A DNA stretch of 64,000 nt from an uncultured Alphaproteobacteria bacterium (GCA_937142855.1 CAKZQZ010000121.1:1-64000); one strand, 5' to 3'. Shown: positions 9,897 through 21,135, counted from the first letter of the stretch. Notes: generated from the letters alone by a model not told the origin. Translations and numbers: made by a program.

Positions 9897-10006
9897 TTAA
9901 CGATTACCCCCAATGGATTTAAAACAAATATAAAATTATCTTATTTAACATGTAAACAAAAGCTAAATGACAAATTATATAAATAAAATATGTACTTTTA
10001 AATATA

Positions 10007-10504
10007 TTAAAACAATATCTGCATTAAATGCACATCAATTATTTCATCAAATTTTTTCCCAACGTTTTTCATCGTTCCAATATTAGAAAACCCTAACTTT
10101 TTATGTAAATGCACACTTGCCTCAGATTTTCCTGCTATTCTTGAAACTAAAGTTCTAAAGTTTTTTTCTTTTCCAATTTCAATTAGTCGTTTCAAAATAT
10201 TAAAACCAATCCCCTTAGAATGAAAATCTGGATCTACATAAAATGAAATTTCCCCTGTTCCAGAGTAAGCACATCTATCAGACCAAGGACTAATTGAACC
10301 CCAAGCGAGAACTCTCCCATTTTCCCGAGCAACAATGACTGGATGTTTTTCATCATGTGACTCAAACCAACCAAGTTGGGATTGGGTAGTTTTTCTATCA
10401 GTATCAAAAGTTGCAGAAGTGTTTTCTATAGCCCAATTGTATATTTCAACAATTCTATTCAAATCCTGCTTCGTTGCAATATTTATTTGTAGCTCAATAT
10501 CCAT
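10007..10504 (-). CDS. GNAT family N-acetyltransferase (phosphinothricin acetyltransferase-like)
   Basis: IVEIYNWAIENTSATFDT...GEISFYVDPDFHSKGIGFNILKRLI...LHKKLGF. Confidence 0.85.
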   Translation of the reverse strand: MDIELQINIATKQDLNRIVEIYNWAIENTSATFDTDRKTTQSQLGWFESHDEKHPVIVARENGRVLAWGSISPWSDRCAYSGTGEISFYVDPDFHSKGIGFNILKRLIEIGKEKNFRTLVSRIAGKSEASVHLHKKLGFSNIGTMKNVGKKFDEIIDVHLMQILF

Positions 10505-10624
10505 TAGAGTAACTCAAAATAAAATTACTTTAATTAATATTAGTGACTTAGCATATAAAATAATATTTTAAAATTTTTTAATGAAGGGAGGGTAAGACTC
10601 AATCAATTTGTAGGTCGGAAAACG

Positions 10625-10700
10625 TGGTGCCCGGGGGCGGATTCGAACCACCGACACGAGGATTTTCAGTCCTCTGCTCTACCTACTGAGCTACCCGGGC
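10625..10700 (-). tRNA. tRNA-Phe (GAA), CCA encoded
   Basis: Cloverleaf GCCCGGGTAGCTCAGTAGGTAGAGCAGAGGACTGAAAATCCTCGTGTCGGTGGTTCGAATCCGCCCCCGGGCACCA. Confidence 0.96.
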
Positions 10701-10760
10701 AAAATGTTAAATTATCTATAACGTGAACAAAAGATTATGTCTAGCTAACAAATCTAAAAA

Positions 10761-10937
10761 TTAAGTATCTTTTTCATAATCTTCTTCATCTACTTGAATA
10801 GAGTATTTTTCTCCTAACCAATTATTTAAGTCTATATAACTACATCTTTTAGAGCAAAAAGGTTTAGTTTCTGTATTTTCACTAAACATTTTCTTACATA
10901 TTATACACTTTATGATTTTAACATTATTTTTATTCAT
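10761..10937 (-). CDS. yacG: DNA gyrase inhibitor / zinc-binding protein YacG
   Basis: 58 aa, absent from supplied ORF track: MNKNNVKIIKCIICKKMFSENTETKPFCSKRCSYIDLNNWLGEKYSIQVDEEDYEKDT; CxxC...CxxxC plus RCxxIDLxxWLxExY; ATGA overlap with rng-like gene. Confidence 0.88.
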   Translation of the reverse strand: MNKNNVKIIKCIICKKMFSENTETKPFCSKRCSYIDLNNWLGEKYSIQVDEEDYEKDT

Positions 10938-11974
10938 TTAGACATTTCCATCAATTCACCATAGTTATTTGGAAGATCTAATCTTTCAATAATTTTAATA
11001 AAAGGTGGCAATTTTTGTTCTTTAATTTTTTTATAAAGATTTTTACCGCAAATAAATTGAATATTATTTTTTGATTTATTCTCTTTTGATTTTCTCCATA
11101 AAGATCTTAAATGATTTTGAAATTCAAACTCTTCTTCATTTATATAAAACCTTTCCAGTGGTGGAAAATTTCTGGGAATATAAAGTTCATATAATTGCAA
11201 TCTTGAGAAACCAAGAAAGCTTCCATCAGAAAAATATTTTTTCCCTTTGTTTAAAATATATTCATGTAGTTTTTTTTTGCTCTCAAACGAAATTCTTGGA
11301 AAATCAATAATAATCATTCCTCCAATATTTCTTAGTTTGATTTCTTCTATACATTTTATAAATACTTTTTTACTAAATTCCAAATTAGCTTCATCTGAAT
11401 CTAATAATAAATTATGTGTGTCTACATCAATTAGTGTTGCTGTCTTAGTTTTCTCTATCCATAAAACACCACCATTCTTGATTTCCACTCGGGAATTCAA
11501 AGCGTTAAGGAAAATTTTGTCTAAATCTAAAATATTCCAATATATGGCGTGATGATCTTCCACAATTGGTAAGTTTTTTTGAAAAAAAAGATGAATAATC
11601 CTCTGTATATTGCTTAATTCTAAGCAATCAGACATGTCTTGTAAGAAAATTTTTGCTTGGACTGGTTTATCATCATATTGTTCACTTGTAATGATAACGT
11701 CAATTTTACTATTCGCTTTTATGTCTTTTGGAACACCTCTAACAGTGAGAACCAGATGATCCTTAGTTTTTGCTCGTACAACTCCCCCATTTAATTTTTT
11801 AATGATATCCGCTTTATAAATATTTCCAATTATAGGAGGGCTACTATCAGGCCAACAAATATATTTTGTTAAAATTCTATCTTCAATTTCTGCTATTCTT
11901 GTCTGACCGGCACATTTATCTATTAAAATAAAGTGATCTTGAATCTTACGTGGCATTTTTGAACTGGTATCCAA
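10934..11974 (-). CDS. ribonuclease E/G family protein
   Basis: GGVLWIEKTKTATLIDVDT...LRNIGGMIIIDF catalytic-core pattern; between maf and yacG, the usual alphaproteobacterial order. A start at 11956 (MPRKIQDHF) is plausible. Confidence 0.85.
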   Translation of the reverse strand: MDTSSKMPRKIQDHFILIDKCAGQTRIAEIEDRILTKYICWPDSSPPIIGNIYKADIIKKLNGGVVRAKTKDHLVLTVRGVPKDIKANSKIDVIITSEQYDDKPVQAKIFLQDMSDCLELSNIQRIIHLFFQKNLPIVEDHHAIYWNILDLDKIFLNALNSRVEIKNGGVLWIEKTKTATLIDVDTHNLLLDSDEANLEFSKKVFIKCIEEIKLRNIGGMIIIDFPRISFESKKKLHEYILNKGKKYFSDGSFLGFSRLQLYELYIPRNFPPLERFYINEEEFEFQNHLRSLWRKSKENKSKNNIQFICGKNLYKKIKEQKLPPFIKIIERLDLPNNYGELMEMSK

Positions 11975-12548
11975 TAGATAGCAAAGCTCTATATAATTCT
12001 GCTAGAGGTAATCCCATTACATTACTATATGACCCAGATAAAAAGTTTACAAATGATGCAGCTACGCCCTGGATTGCATAACCACCTGCCTTGCCTTCCC
12101 ATTCATTGGTGTCAAGATAATATTTGATCTCTTCTTCGTGAAGTCTCTTGAACTTTACTACAGACACCACAGTTTTAACCTTTAAATTTTTATTAGGTGA
12201 GTGAATAGCAAAGCTTGTTAATACTTTATGTCTTTTTCCTGAAATCAACCTAAGACAATCCTCTGCCATTTTAACATCAGTTGTCTTGGGTAAAATTCTT
12301 CTTCCTACCGAAACAACAGTATCGGCAGTTAATATTATTGAATCTTTATATTTGGGCTGAAGAATTAAGTTTTTTTGAATAGCCATTCTTTTTACATAAT
12401 CTAAAGGCAATTCTTTCCTTAGATTGATTTCATCAATGTTAGGCGAGATAACTAAGTCAGGGTTTAAACCTATTTGATTCAAAAGGTCTAAACGTCTTGG
12501 CGATGCAGATCCTAATAAAAAATGATTGTTACAAATGACTTTGTTCAT
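11946..12548 (-). CDS. maf: Maf-like nucleotide pyrophosphatase
   Basis: LLGSASPRRLDLLNQIG, ILTADTVVSVGRRILPKT, GKAGGYAIQGVAASFV. Confidence 0.93.
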   Translation of the reverse strand: MNKVICNNHFLLGSASPRRLDLLNQIGLNPDLVISPNIDEINLRKELPLDYVKRMAIQKNLILQPKYKDSIILTADTVVSVGRRILPKTTDVKMAEDCLRLISGKRHKVLTSFAIHSPNKNLKVKTVVSVVKFKRLHEEEIKYYLDTNEWEGKAGGYAIQGVAASFVNFLSGSYSNVMGLPLAELYRALLSIGYQFKNAT

Positions 12549-12570
12549 AAAACAAACTTGTAGTTAGTAA

Positions 12571-12789
12571 CTATTTAAATCTAAAGGTAATTCTTCCTTT
12601 TGTTAAATCATAAGGAGTCATTTCTACGTTAACTTTATCACCAAGTAAGACCCTTATTCTATTTTTTCTCATTTTACCACTTGTATGAGCCAAAACTTCA
12701 TGATCATTGTCTAGTTTAACTCTAAACATAGCATTCGGTAATAATTCTTCAACAATACCAGAAAACTCTATAACACCTTCTTTAGCCAT
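12571..12789 (-). CDS. infA: translation initiation factor IF-1
   Basis: [72 protein letters not shown]. Confidence 0.98.
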   Translation of the reverse strand: MAKEGVIEFSGIVEELLPNAMFRVKLDNDHEVLAHTSGKMRKNRIRVLLGDKVNVEMTPYDLTKGRITFRFK

Positions 12790-12864
12790 TTAACCTCTTT
12801 TTTTTATTAAGTAAGACTAATCTCACTATTATTGAAAAATAGTCAAGATTTTTGTCAAAATTGA

Positions 12865-14175
12865 TCATTTATTGTTTAATCTCAATTCAACAGACATTGC
12901 ATGTGCGTCAAGTCCTTCTGCTTTTGCTAGAGTAACAACATTTTGACCTATTTCATGCAAATTTTCTTTATTAAATTCAACAATGGTAGTCCTTTTGCAA
13001 AAATCAACTACACCAAGACCACTTGAAAACTTTGCTGTACCATTTGTAGGCAAAACATGATTAGGTCCAGCAATATAATCTCCAACAGCTTCTGGGGTAA
13101 AATGACCTATAAAAATAGCTCCAGCATTTCTTATGTTTTTTAATAAATTTTCTGTTTTGCTAACCATTAACTGCAAATGCTCAGGTGCAATAAAGTTTAC
13201 CAAATCTATTGCTTCATCAATATTATCAAGAAGTATTATTGAACCAAAATCATTCCAAGACGAAGTGGCAATTTTAGATCGGGGAAGTTCTTTAAGAAAT
13301 TTTTTGATACAAATTTGTACTTTTTGAGCAAGATCTAAGTCATCTGTTAACAGAATTGCTTGAGCCTGCTCATCATGTTCTGCTTGAGATAGTAAATCTA
13401 TTGCTACGTGGTCAGGGTTAGCTGTTTTATCCGCAACAATTAAAACTTCAGATGGGCCAGCAATCGAGTCAATTCCAACTGTACCAAAAACTTGTCTTTT
13501 AGCTTCTGCTACATACGCATTGCCCGGCCCTACAATTTTGTTTACAGGCAAAATGGTTTCTGTACCATAGGCAAGTGCTCCAATAGCATGAGCTCCTCCC
13601 ATACATATAAAGTCTGTGACTTCGGCAACGTATGCAGCGGCTAAAACAATAGATGATTTTTTTAAATCTGCAATAGGGCTAACAACTACCCTTCTACTAA
13701 CACCCGCAACCAGAGCCGGAATTGCATTCATTAAAACTGACGATGGATATATTGCTTTACCACCAGGAACATAAAAACCTGTTGCTTCTATTGGTGTATA
13801 ATTTAAACCAAGTTTTACTTCAATATGGTCTTTATAATCAATGTTTCTAGGTTTCTGATATTGATGAAATTCCTTAATTCTGTCAGCAGCTAAATCTAAA
13901 GCAAGCTTTTCTTCTTTTTTTAAATTTAAATAAGCATCTTTTAAAAGACTTTTAGAAAGAAACAATTCTTCAACTTTATTAAATTTAATTTTATCAAAAT
14001 TTTGAACAAATTCTTTAAGTGCCAAATCTCCGTTATTTTTAACTTCTTCTATAATGTCAAAAACAGTTTTGTAGAGGTTTGATTGATTTGTTTTACTAAG
14101 TCGTAATAAATAATTTAATTTTTTTTTAAACTCTTTATCACTTGTTTTTAATATTTTTGAATGAAGTTTATCCAT
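12865..14175 (-). CDS. hisD: histidinol dehydrogenase
   Basis: [56 protein letters not shown]. Confidence 0.97.
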   Translation of the reverse strand: MDKLHSKILKTSDKEFKKKLNYLLRLSKTNQSNLYKTVFDIIEEVKNNGDLALKEFVQNFDKIKFNKVEELFLSKSLLKDAYLNLKKEEKLALDLAADRIKEFHQYQKPRNIDYKDHIEVKLGLNYTPIEATGFYVPGGKAIYPSSVLMNAIPALVAGVSRRVVVSPIADLKKSSIVLAAAYVAEVTDFICMGGAHAIGALAYGTETILPVNKIVGPGNAYVAEAKRQVFGTVGIDSIAGPSEVLIVADKTANPDHVAIDLLSQAEHDEQAQAILLTDDLDLAQKVQICIKKFLKELPRSKIATSSWNDFGSIILLDNIDEAIDLVNFIAPEHLQLMVSKTENLLKNIRNAGAIFIGHFTPEAVGDYIAGPNHVLPTNGTAKFSSGLGVVDFCKRTTIVEFNKENLHEIGQNVVTLAKAEGLDAHAMSVELRLNNK

Positions 14176-14827
14176 TTAAAACTTCTCCAACTTTATCAAT
14201 CCACACTTGAATCGTTTTTGTGTTTGTCTTCATAAAACTCCTATTTACCGCCAAACGTGTAGAAACTTTACAAATCTCTTCCACTTCAACAAGTCCATTA
14301 GCAGCTAATGTATTACCAGATTCTACTAAATCAACTATCCTCCTACATAAACCCAATGAAGGTGCTAATTCCATAGCACCATTTAATTTTATACATTCGG
14401 CATGTACTCCTCTAGCTTCGAAATGTCTTCTGGTAATATTTGGATATTTGGTAGCCACTCTAACATGACTCCATGTTCTCGGGTCTTCATTCATCACCAT
14501 TTCTTTTTGAGCTGCCACCACCATCCGACAATTACCAACATTAAGGTCAAAAGGTGAATAAACTTCTGAATGATTAAATTCAGAAAGGACGTCACTTCCA
14601 ACAAACGCCATTTGTGCAGCACCATAAGCTAAAAAAGTAACTACATCAAAAGAACGGACTCTAATAATATCTATATTATTTACATTTGTATCAAACCTTA
14701 ATTTACGATCTTGATTATCAAAGAAAGAGGCTTCAGGTTCTATGCCAACATTTGACAAAATAGGTAAAACAACATCTAAAATCCTACCTTTTGGAAGAGC
14801 TATAGTAAATTTACTATTTGCATTCAT
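14168..14827 (-). CDS. hisG: ATP phosphoribosyltransferase
   Basis: [63 protein letters not shown]. Confidence 0.95.
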   Translation of the reverse strand: MNANSKFTIALPKGRILDVVLPILSNVGIEPEASFFDNQDRKLRFDTNVNNIDIIRVRSFDVVTFLAYGAAQMAFVGSDVLSEFNHSEVYSPFDLNVGNCRMVVAAQKEMVMNEDPRTWSHVRVATKYPNITRRHFEARGVHAECIKLNGAMELAPSLGLCRRIVDLVESGNTLAANGLVEVEEICKVSTRLAVNRSFMKTNTKTIQVWIDKVGEVLNG

Positions 14828-14836
14828 TTATAGTGC

Positions 14837-15271
14837 CTATTCAATATCATGTTTAGGTTTTAGTTTGGTTGGCCAAGGTACATCAATATCTTCAATTAAA
14901 ACACTCATTTTTTCACAATTTAATATAATTTCTATAGATTTAGAAAAATGTAAAAAAATTCTTTTTTCTTTATGTGTTATAGCTAGAAGATTTAAAAATG
15001 GAAGGTTATTACTATACTTTTTATAATTAATAGCGCTAACGTTTTTGATTTGCAACCCACAAACAACCCTATAGTAAAGCTGGTCTTCTTTATTGGTCTG
15101 AGCATCATCTTTTTCCCAGCAATATCTAGAGAAGGTTGCAATAAATATTTTTTTTTCTTTATCAAAGAAAAGTTCTTCTTTTGAGAAAATTGCATCCTGA
15201 CATAAATATGAAATTATATTTAAATCTTTTTTAGTGGAAGCTGTTAATTTAATTTTTTCTTCAATATTCAA
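14837..15271 (-). CDS. DUF2948 family protein
   Basis: LTASTKKDLNIISYLCQDAIF...RVVCGLQI...PWPTKLKPKHD; between murA and hisG/hisD as in other Alphaproteobacteria. Confidence 0.82.
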   Translation of the reverse strand: MNIEEKIKLTASTKKDLNIISYLCQDAIFSKEELFFDKEKKIFIATFSRYCWEKDDAQTNKEDQLYYRVVCGLQIKNVSAINYKKYSNNLPFLNLLAITHKEKRIFLHFSKSIEIILNCEKMSVLIEDIDVPWPTKLKPKHDIE

Positions 15272-15299
15272 AAGTCTACCCTAAAGTTTGATTGATAAT

Positions 15300-16577
15300 T
15301 TACCTTGATCTTCTTATATCTGCCCCAAGATTAGACAATTTATCTACTATATTTTCGTAACCTCTATCTAAGTGATAAATACCATCAATTTCACTAGTTC
15401 CTAATGCCACTAAACCACCTAAAATCAAACACATTGAAGCTCTTAAATCTGATGCCATTACTTTAGCAGCCTTAAGGTAGTCAACACCCTTGATTGTTGC
15501 CTTTTGCTTGTTTACAGATATTTTAGCTCCCATTCTGATTAGCTCTGGTACATGCATGAATCTATTTTCAAATATATTTTCTGTTATTTGACTATTACCA
15601 TCTGCTAATGACATTAGTGTCATGTATTGTGCTTGAAGATCAGTTGGAAAACCTGGATGTTCTTGAGTGGTAACATCATATGGTAATGGCTTTCTAAAAG
15701 CACAAATATTTATTGAATTCTTAAATACTTCAACTTTGCTACCAGTATTTTCAAGAACTTTTAAGAAAAATTGTAAATTTTTAGGTATTACATTTTTTAT
15801 CTCTACATCACCCATTGTTATACTAGATGCTATTGCAAAAGATCCAGCTTCTATTCTATCAGCAACAACTTCGTGATGAACTTTATTTAAGCTCTTAACT
15901 CCATTTATGATAATTTTATTGGTCCCTTCCCCCATAATATCTGCACCAGCTTTATTAAGACAATTGACTAAGTCAACGATTTCAGGTTCTTGAGCTGCAT
16001 TAGAAATTACTGTTTGTCCTTTGGCTAAGGCTGCCGTCAATATTGCACTTTCCGTAGCTCCTACAGAAATTTTTGGAAAATCAATTTTAGCTCCCTTTAA
16101 ACCTGAAGAGGGAACAGAGCCAATAATATAACCGGACTCAAATTTTATATTGGCTCCAAGCCTTTCCATTACCATAACGTGTAAATCAATAGGCCTACTT
16201 CCAATAGCACATCCACCAGGCAGTGGAACTTTAGCTGAACCTTGAGAGACCAGCAAAGGGCCTAAAATAAGAATTGATGCTCTCATTTGTCTAACAAGAT
16301 CGTATGAAGCATGATCGTTTAAAGGCAAGCCATTAAAATCAATTTTTCCATTTTCCCATTTTGTTTGTATGCCCAGATCATTTAATAATTTTAACATTAA
16401 TCTCGTATCCGCAAGATTTGGAACATTTGATAATGTGAAGCCTTTATTAATTATAAGCGATAATGCCATTAAAGGTAATGCAGCATTCTTAGCTCCGCTT
16501 ATAGTAACAGAGCCATGTAATTTTTTGCCTCCAGTAATAAAAATCCTTTCATTAGTATTTTTAACTAAATCATCCAT
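15300..16577 (-). CDS. murA: UDP-N-acetylglucosamine 1-carboxyvinyltransferase
   Basis: GKKLHGSVTISGAKNAALPLMALSL...PGGCAIGSRPIDLH...HPGFPTDLQAQYMTLM. Confidence 0.97.
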   Translation of the reverse strand: MDDLVKNTNERIFITGGKKLHGSVTISGAKNAALPLMALSLIINKGFTLSNVPNLADTRLMLKLLNDLGIQTKWENGKIDFNGLPLNDHASYDLVRQMRASILILGPLLVSQGSAKVPLPGGCAIGSRPIDLHVMVMERLGANIKFESGYIIGSVPSSGLKGAKIDFPKISVGATESAILTAALAKGQTVISNAAQEPEIVDLVNCLNKAGADIMGEGTNKIIINGVKSLNKVHHEVVADRIEAGSFAIASSITMGDVEIKNVIPKNLQFFLKVLENTGSKVEVFKNSINICAFRKPLPYDVTTQEHPGFPTDLQAQYMTLMSLADGNSQITENIFENRFMHVPELIRMGAKISVNKQKATIKGVDYLKAAKVMASDLRASMCLILGGLVALGTSEIDGIYHLDRGYENIVDKLSNLGADIRRSR

Positions 16578-16588
16578 TTTAAGAATTT

Positions 16589-16750
16589 TTAATTTTTAGC
16601 ATTTAAATCTAACCTTGGAATACCAATTTTTATTGTTCTTTTACCAGTAATTTTTTTATTATCTCTATCTGTTATTTGTTTTTTTCTTAGCTTTAAATTG
16701 TCTTTTAAAGATGCAGATAATTCTTCATTATTACTATTTTTTTTTATCAT
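16589..16750 (-). CDS. small hypothetical protein upstream of murA
   Basis: 53 aa ORF below track cutoff: MIKKNSNNEELSASLKDNLKLRKKQITDRDNKKITGKRTIKIGIPRLDLNAKN; basic, co-oriented with murA. Confidence 0.5.
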   Translation of the reverse strand: MIKKNSNNEELSASLKDNLKLRKKQITDRDNKKITGKRTIKIGIPRLDLNAKN

Positions 16751-16865
16751 GAACACTTGTCGTTATCTATTTTATTTATATAAAATTATTATCATATCAA
16801 TAATATCCAATAATAAAAAACTTGTCATTAATGAAAACATAATTAAATTATCAATTAAGAAGAGT

Positions 16866-16941
16866 GCCGTCATAGCTCCAGCGGTAGAGCGCGTCATTGG
16901 TAATGACGAGGTCACTGGTTCAAATCCAGTTGACGGCACCA
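16866..16941 (+). tRNA. tRNA-Thr (GGT), CCA encoded
   Basis: GCCGTCATAGCTCCAGCGGTAGAGCGCGTCATTGGTAATGACGAGGTCACTGGTTCAAATCCAGTTGACGGCACCA. Confidence 0.95.
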
Positions 16942-16968
16942 ATTTCAATATATTTAAAGTTTATTATA

Positions 16969-19371
16969 TTATTGAGACCTTAATGACCCTGATAGTTTTG
17001 TACCTATTAAATTGATTAAATCAGCACTAATTTTTTCTAAGTCATCATCCGTTAAAGTTTCCGTTAAAGGTTGAATAGTTACTTTAATGGCAATTGATTT
17101 TTTCCCATCTGGAATATTTTTACCTTTATAAACATCAAAAATTAAAACGTCTTTGATTAGATCTTTATTGGATGATCTTGCTATTTGAGCTAGTTTTTCG
17201 GCTGGGGTTGTTTCATTAATTACGAATGCAAACTCTCTCGTTACAGATTGCAAAGGAGAAACCTTTAACATAGGTCTAGATACTTTAATTTTCTTCGGTA
17301 TTGGAATATTTTCATAAAAAATTTCAAACCCCAAAATAGATTTTTCAAATCCATAGAAATCAAGAATTTCTGGATGTATTTCTCCTAAATTAGCTATTAG
17401 CTTTTGTCCTATTTTTAAAACAGCACTTCTTCCCGGATGGAAATAACTTGGCGTATCTTCATAAGTTTGAAGACTGCTTATATTAATACCAAGAGCTTCT
17501 AAAGTTTTTAAAACATCCAACTTGATGTCATAAAAATCAAAATCTCTTGAAGAACTTCTCCAATCTCTTTTGATTTTATTACCTAATCTTAAACCCGTAA
17601 CACTACTAGTTTGTTCATCTGGCTTATCACCTAAAAAGATTGGACCAACCTCAAAAAGAGATAAACTATCAGAACCAACGTTTATATTTTTTTGTGCTGC
17701 CAATAGTAATGTTGGAAGGATCGATGGCCTCATATGCGTTAATTCAGAGGAAATTGGATTTACTAAAGCTAGTTGCTCTATTCCTCCATTAAATTGTTTA
17801 GCCATGACCTCATTTAAAAAAGAAAAAGTTATAGCTTCACTATAACCTCTAGTTGCTAAGGTTCTAGATGCAATAGATGATTGTCGCTGCTTTATATTCA
17901 TTGCTGGTTTAGCAATGTAATTTTTCCTTGGCAGCTTTATAGAAGGAATATGGTCATAACCATTGATCCTAATTATTTCCTCGACTATATCAGCAATACC
18001 ATCTATGTCAGGTCTCCATGATGGGACTATAACGTCCCAAACATCATTATTATTGGTAATTTTAAAACCTAGTTTTTCTAAGATTGATTTAGATAATTCA
18101 CTTTCAATTTCAACGCCTGTTAATTTATAAGTGCTTGTTGGGGTAAAATTAATTATTTTTTTTTGTTTTCCCAATTCAAGCTTGACTATTTTACTACAAG
18201 TGCCACCACATATTTTTTTTACCAATGATGCTGCATAGTGCATTACTAGATCTGGTGAATCATAATCCAAGCCTCTTTCAAATCTATACCTAGCATCAGA
18301 GTTTAAATTTAACCTTCTACCAGTATTGGCAATTGATATAGGATCAAAAATCGCAGCCTCTAAAAACATTTTAGTTGTATCTTCTTTTACGCCGGTCCGT
18401 TCACCACCCATTATGCCAGCCAAATCATCAATGCCATGCCCATCAGATATTACTAGCATTCCTTCATCTAAATCATACTTTTGACCGTTAAGCGCTGAAA
18501 ATTTATCACCTTGTTTTGATTGTTTTATTGTTAGACTATCTCCTACAATTTTATCTGCATCATAGGCATGCAAAGGTCTACCAATATCAATCATTATGTA
18601 ATTAGTTATATCAACTAAAGATGAGATAGGACGTTGGTCAACAGCTAACAATCTATTTTTTAACCAAGATGGAGATTCCACATTTACAACATTGTGAAAT
18701 GATCTTCCAAAAATTTTAGGACAAAGATTTTTCTTATCTTCATCTAAATCTATTTTCCAATTAATTATACTATCAAAATCACCATCAATTTCTTCAAATT
18801 CGAGGTCTTTTAAAGCCCCCATTCCAGCAGCAGCCAAATCTCTTGCTATCCCTCTTACACCTAAGCAATCACCTCTGTTAGGAGTAATCTCTATTTCAAT
18901 TGTTGGATCGGCTAAATCCATAACATTTACAATAGGCACACCAATTTCAGAAGTTTCTGGTAACTCTATGATCCCCTCATGATTGTCTGACAATGTTAAT
19001 TCTTTTTCTGAACATAACATTCCCTCGGAAGATTCTCCTCTAATTTTTGTTTTCTTTAATATTAGATCTATGCCTGGAACATAAGTTTCTACATTAGCAA
19101 AAACTCCAATCATTCCAGATTTTACGTTAGGTGCACCACAAACGACATTAAAACTTCTATTACCATCAAATACTTTACATACATTAAGTTTGTCAGCGTT
19201 TGGATGTTTTTTTACATCTATCACTTTTACAGTTACAAATTCTTTAAGATCATCTGCTAAATTTTTAACTGAAGCTACCTCTAAACCAAGCTTAGGAAGG
19301 ACTTCTACTATTTCATTAATGTTTTTGTCTGTTTGAAGATGATCAAGTAGCCAATGCCACGTAAATTTCAT
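16969..19371 (-). CDS. pheT: phenylalanine--tRNA ligase beta subunit
   Basis: MKFTWHWLLDHL, NVVCGAPNVKSGM, B3/B4 and FDX-ACB domains; next to pheS. Confidence 0.97.
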   Translation of the reverse strand: MKFTWHWLLDHLQTDKNINEIVEVLPKLGLEVASVKNLADDLKEFVTVKVIDVKKHPNADKLNVCKVFDGNRSFNVVCGAPNVKSGMIGVFANVETYVPGIDLILKKTKIRGESSEGMLCSEKELTLSDNHEGIIELPETSEIGVPIVNVMDLADPTIEIEITPNRGDCLGVRGIARDLAAAGMGALKDLEFEEIDGDFDSIINWKIDLDEDKKNLCPKIFGRSFHNVVNVESPSWLKNRLLAVDQRPISSLVDITNYIMIDIGRPLHAYDADKIVGDSLTIKQSKQGDKFSALNGQKYDLDEGMLVISDGHGIDDLAGIMGGERTGVKEDTTKMFLEAAIFDPISIANTGRRLNLNSDARYRFERGLDYDSPDLVMHYAASLVKKICGGTCSKIVKLELGKQKKIINFTPTSTYKLTGVEIESELSKSILEKLGFKITNNNDVWDVIVPSWRPDIDGIADIVEEIIRINGYDHIPSIKLPRKNYIAKPAMNIKQRQSSIASRTLATRGYSEAITFSFLNEVMAKQFNGGIEQLALVNPISSELTHMRPSILPTLLLAAQKNINVGSDSLSLFEVGPIFLGDKPDEQTSSVTGLRLGNKIKRDWRSSSRDFDFYDIKLDVLKTLEALGINISSLQTYEDTPSYFHPGRSAVLKIGQKLIANLGEIHPEILDFYGFEKSILGFEIFYENIPIPKKIKVSRPMLKVSPLQSVTREFAFVINETTPAEKLAQIARSSNKDLIKDVLIFDVYKGKNIPDGKKSIAIKVTIQPLTETLTDDDLEKISADLINLIGTKLSGSLRSQ

Positions 19372-20483
19372 GACAAAACCCCATTAAGACCAGAATGCAA
19401 ACTTGGGTTGTCTACGGGTATAAAACCATAATGTTTAAGCCATCTTAAATCACTATCATAAAATGGTCTCAAATCAGGAATACCATACTTTAGCATAGTT
19501 AATCTTTCTAAACCCATCCCAAAAGCAAATCCTTGATATTTTGAAGGGTCTATTCCTACTCCTTCAAGAACGCGAGGGTGTACCATCCCCGATCCCAAAA
19601 TTTCTAACCAATCTTCTCCACTACCTATTGATAAACTACCATCTTTCTCTTTTTTACAACCAATATCAACTTCTGCAGAGGGTTCTGTAAAGGGAAAATA
19701 ACTTGGTCTGAAACGAACTGGAAGATCTTCTACGTTAAAATATGTTCTACAAAAATCAATTAAACATCCTTTTAAGTGACCCATATTAATATTTTTTCCA
19801 AGAACTAGACCTTCGCATTGATGAAACATTGGAGAATGAGTGGCATCATGATCTGATCTATAAGTTCTGCCAGGTATTATATATCTAATTTCGTCAAAAT
19901 TTTCTAAATTTATTTTTTCCATTGTTCGGATTTGAACTGGACTAGTATGCGTTCTTAAAACTTTTCTATTTCCATTTTCATCTGGCTGAAGATAAAAAGT
20001 GTCATGTTCTTGTCTGGCAGGATGTTCAAGAGGAATATTTAAGGCTGTAAAATTGTAGTAATCTGTTTCAATATCTGGACCTTCAACAATTGAAAAACCC
20101 ATATCAGCAAAAATTGCACACAGTTCTTCTATTGTCCTTGATAATGGATGTAAAGTACCTGTGTTATTTTCATGTGGAGTTAGAGTAACATCAATTTTTT
20201 CTGTTATTAATTTTTCATTAAGGATTTGAGTTTTAAAAAAATCTTTTTTTTCAATTATTAAATTATTAATTTTATTTTTAAGATCATTTACCAAAGCTCC
20301 AATTTCTCTTTTTGAAACTTCATCATATTCCCTTAAATTTTTCAGATATGAAGTTATTAAACCCTTTTTTCCAAGACTGTTGACTCTAATTTCTTCTAAA
20401 TCATTTAGGCTATTGGATTGAGATATCGATGTAGAAATTTCATCTGATAAATTTAAAAGTTTATCTCTTAACTCAGAAATCAT
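19368..20483 (-). CDS. pheS: phenylalanine--tRNA ligase alpha subunit
   Basis: HPLSRTIEELCAIFADMGFSIVEGPDIETDYYNFTALNIP, ATHSPMFHQCEGL, FAFGMGLERLTMLKYGI. Confidence 0.98.
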   Translation of the reverse strand: MISELRDKLLNLSDEISTSISQSNSLNDLEEIRVNSLGKKGLITSYLKNLREYDEVSKREIGALVNDLKNKINNLIIEKKDFFKTQILNEKLITEKIDVTLTPHENNTGTLHPLSRTIEELCAIFADMGFSIVEGPDIETDYYNFTALNIPLEHPARQEHDTFYLQPDENGNRKVLRTHTSPVQIRTMEKINLENFDEIRYIIPGRTYRSDHDATHSPMFHQCEGLVLGKNINMGHLKGCLIDFCRTYFNVEDLPVRFRPSYFPFTEPSAEVDIGCKKEKDGSLSIGSGEDWLEILGSGMVHPRVLEGVGIDPSKYQGFAFGMGLERLTMLKYGIPDLRPFYDSDLRWLKHYGFIPVDNPSLHSGLNGVLS

Positions 20484-20540
20484 ATTTAATATGGAACCTA
20501 ATTTTAGAAAAAATAAATATGCTTAATAGAATTTGGTTAT

Positions 20541-20897
20541 TTAAGCCATGGATGATTTAGCTTTTGAAACAAGTTCTTCAAAAGCTAATGGTTCATAAAC
20601 AGCAATATCAGCTAAAATTTTTCTATCTATATCTATACCGGCTAATTTTAACCCATTCATAAACTTTGAATAGTTTAAACCATACATACGAGACCCAGCA
20701 TTAATTCTTTGTATCCAAAGGCCTCTAAATGTTCTTTTTTTGTTTCTACGGTCTCTATAAGAATACTGACTAGCTTTTTCTACAGCTTGAGTAGCTACTG
20801 TAAATAAATTTTTTCTTGCACCATAATAACCTTTAGCTGCTTTTAAAACTTTTTGGTGCCTCGCATGAGTTGTAACACCTCTTTTTACTCTAGCCAT
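20541..20897 (-). CDS. rplT: 50S ribosomal protein L20
   Basis: [32 protein letters not shown]. Confidence 0.99.
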   Translation of the reverse strand: MARVKRGVTTHARHQKVLKAAKGYYGARKNLFTVATQAVEKASQYSYRDRRNKKRTFRGLWIQRINAGSRMYGLNYSKFMNGLKLAGIDIDRKILADIAVYEPLAFEELVSKAKSSMA

Positions 20898-20908
20898 AAA
20901 TATTCTCC

Positions 20909-21112
20909 TTAAGCATATGGTAAGAATTGTTTAACGATTTTAGCGTCAGAATCGTTAAGTATCATTGTACCACGTGCTTGTCTTTTCATTTTTTGAGACC
21001 TTTTACGCAAGTTATGGCTTAAAAAAGCTGGACTACCTTTAACTTTTCCTGAAGCTGTTAGGCTAAATCTTTTTTTTGCACCACTTTTAGTTTTTAATTT
21101 AGGCATAATCAT
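20909..21112 (-). CDS. rpmI: 50S ribosomal protein L35
   Basis: [23 protein letters not shown]; start probably the second Met (21106). Confidence 0.98.
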   Translation of the reverse strand: MIMPKLKTKSGAKKRFSLTASGKVKGSPAFLSHNLRKRSQKMKRQARGTMILNDSDAKIVKQFLPYA

Positions 21113-21135
21113 CTCTTATTTTATATTTAACAAAC

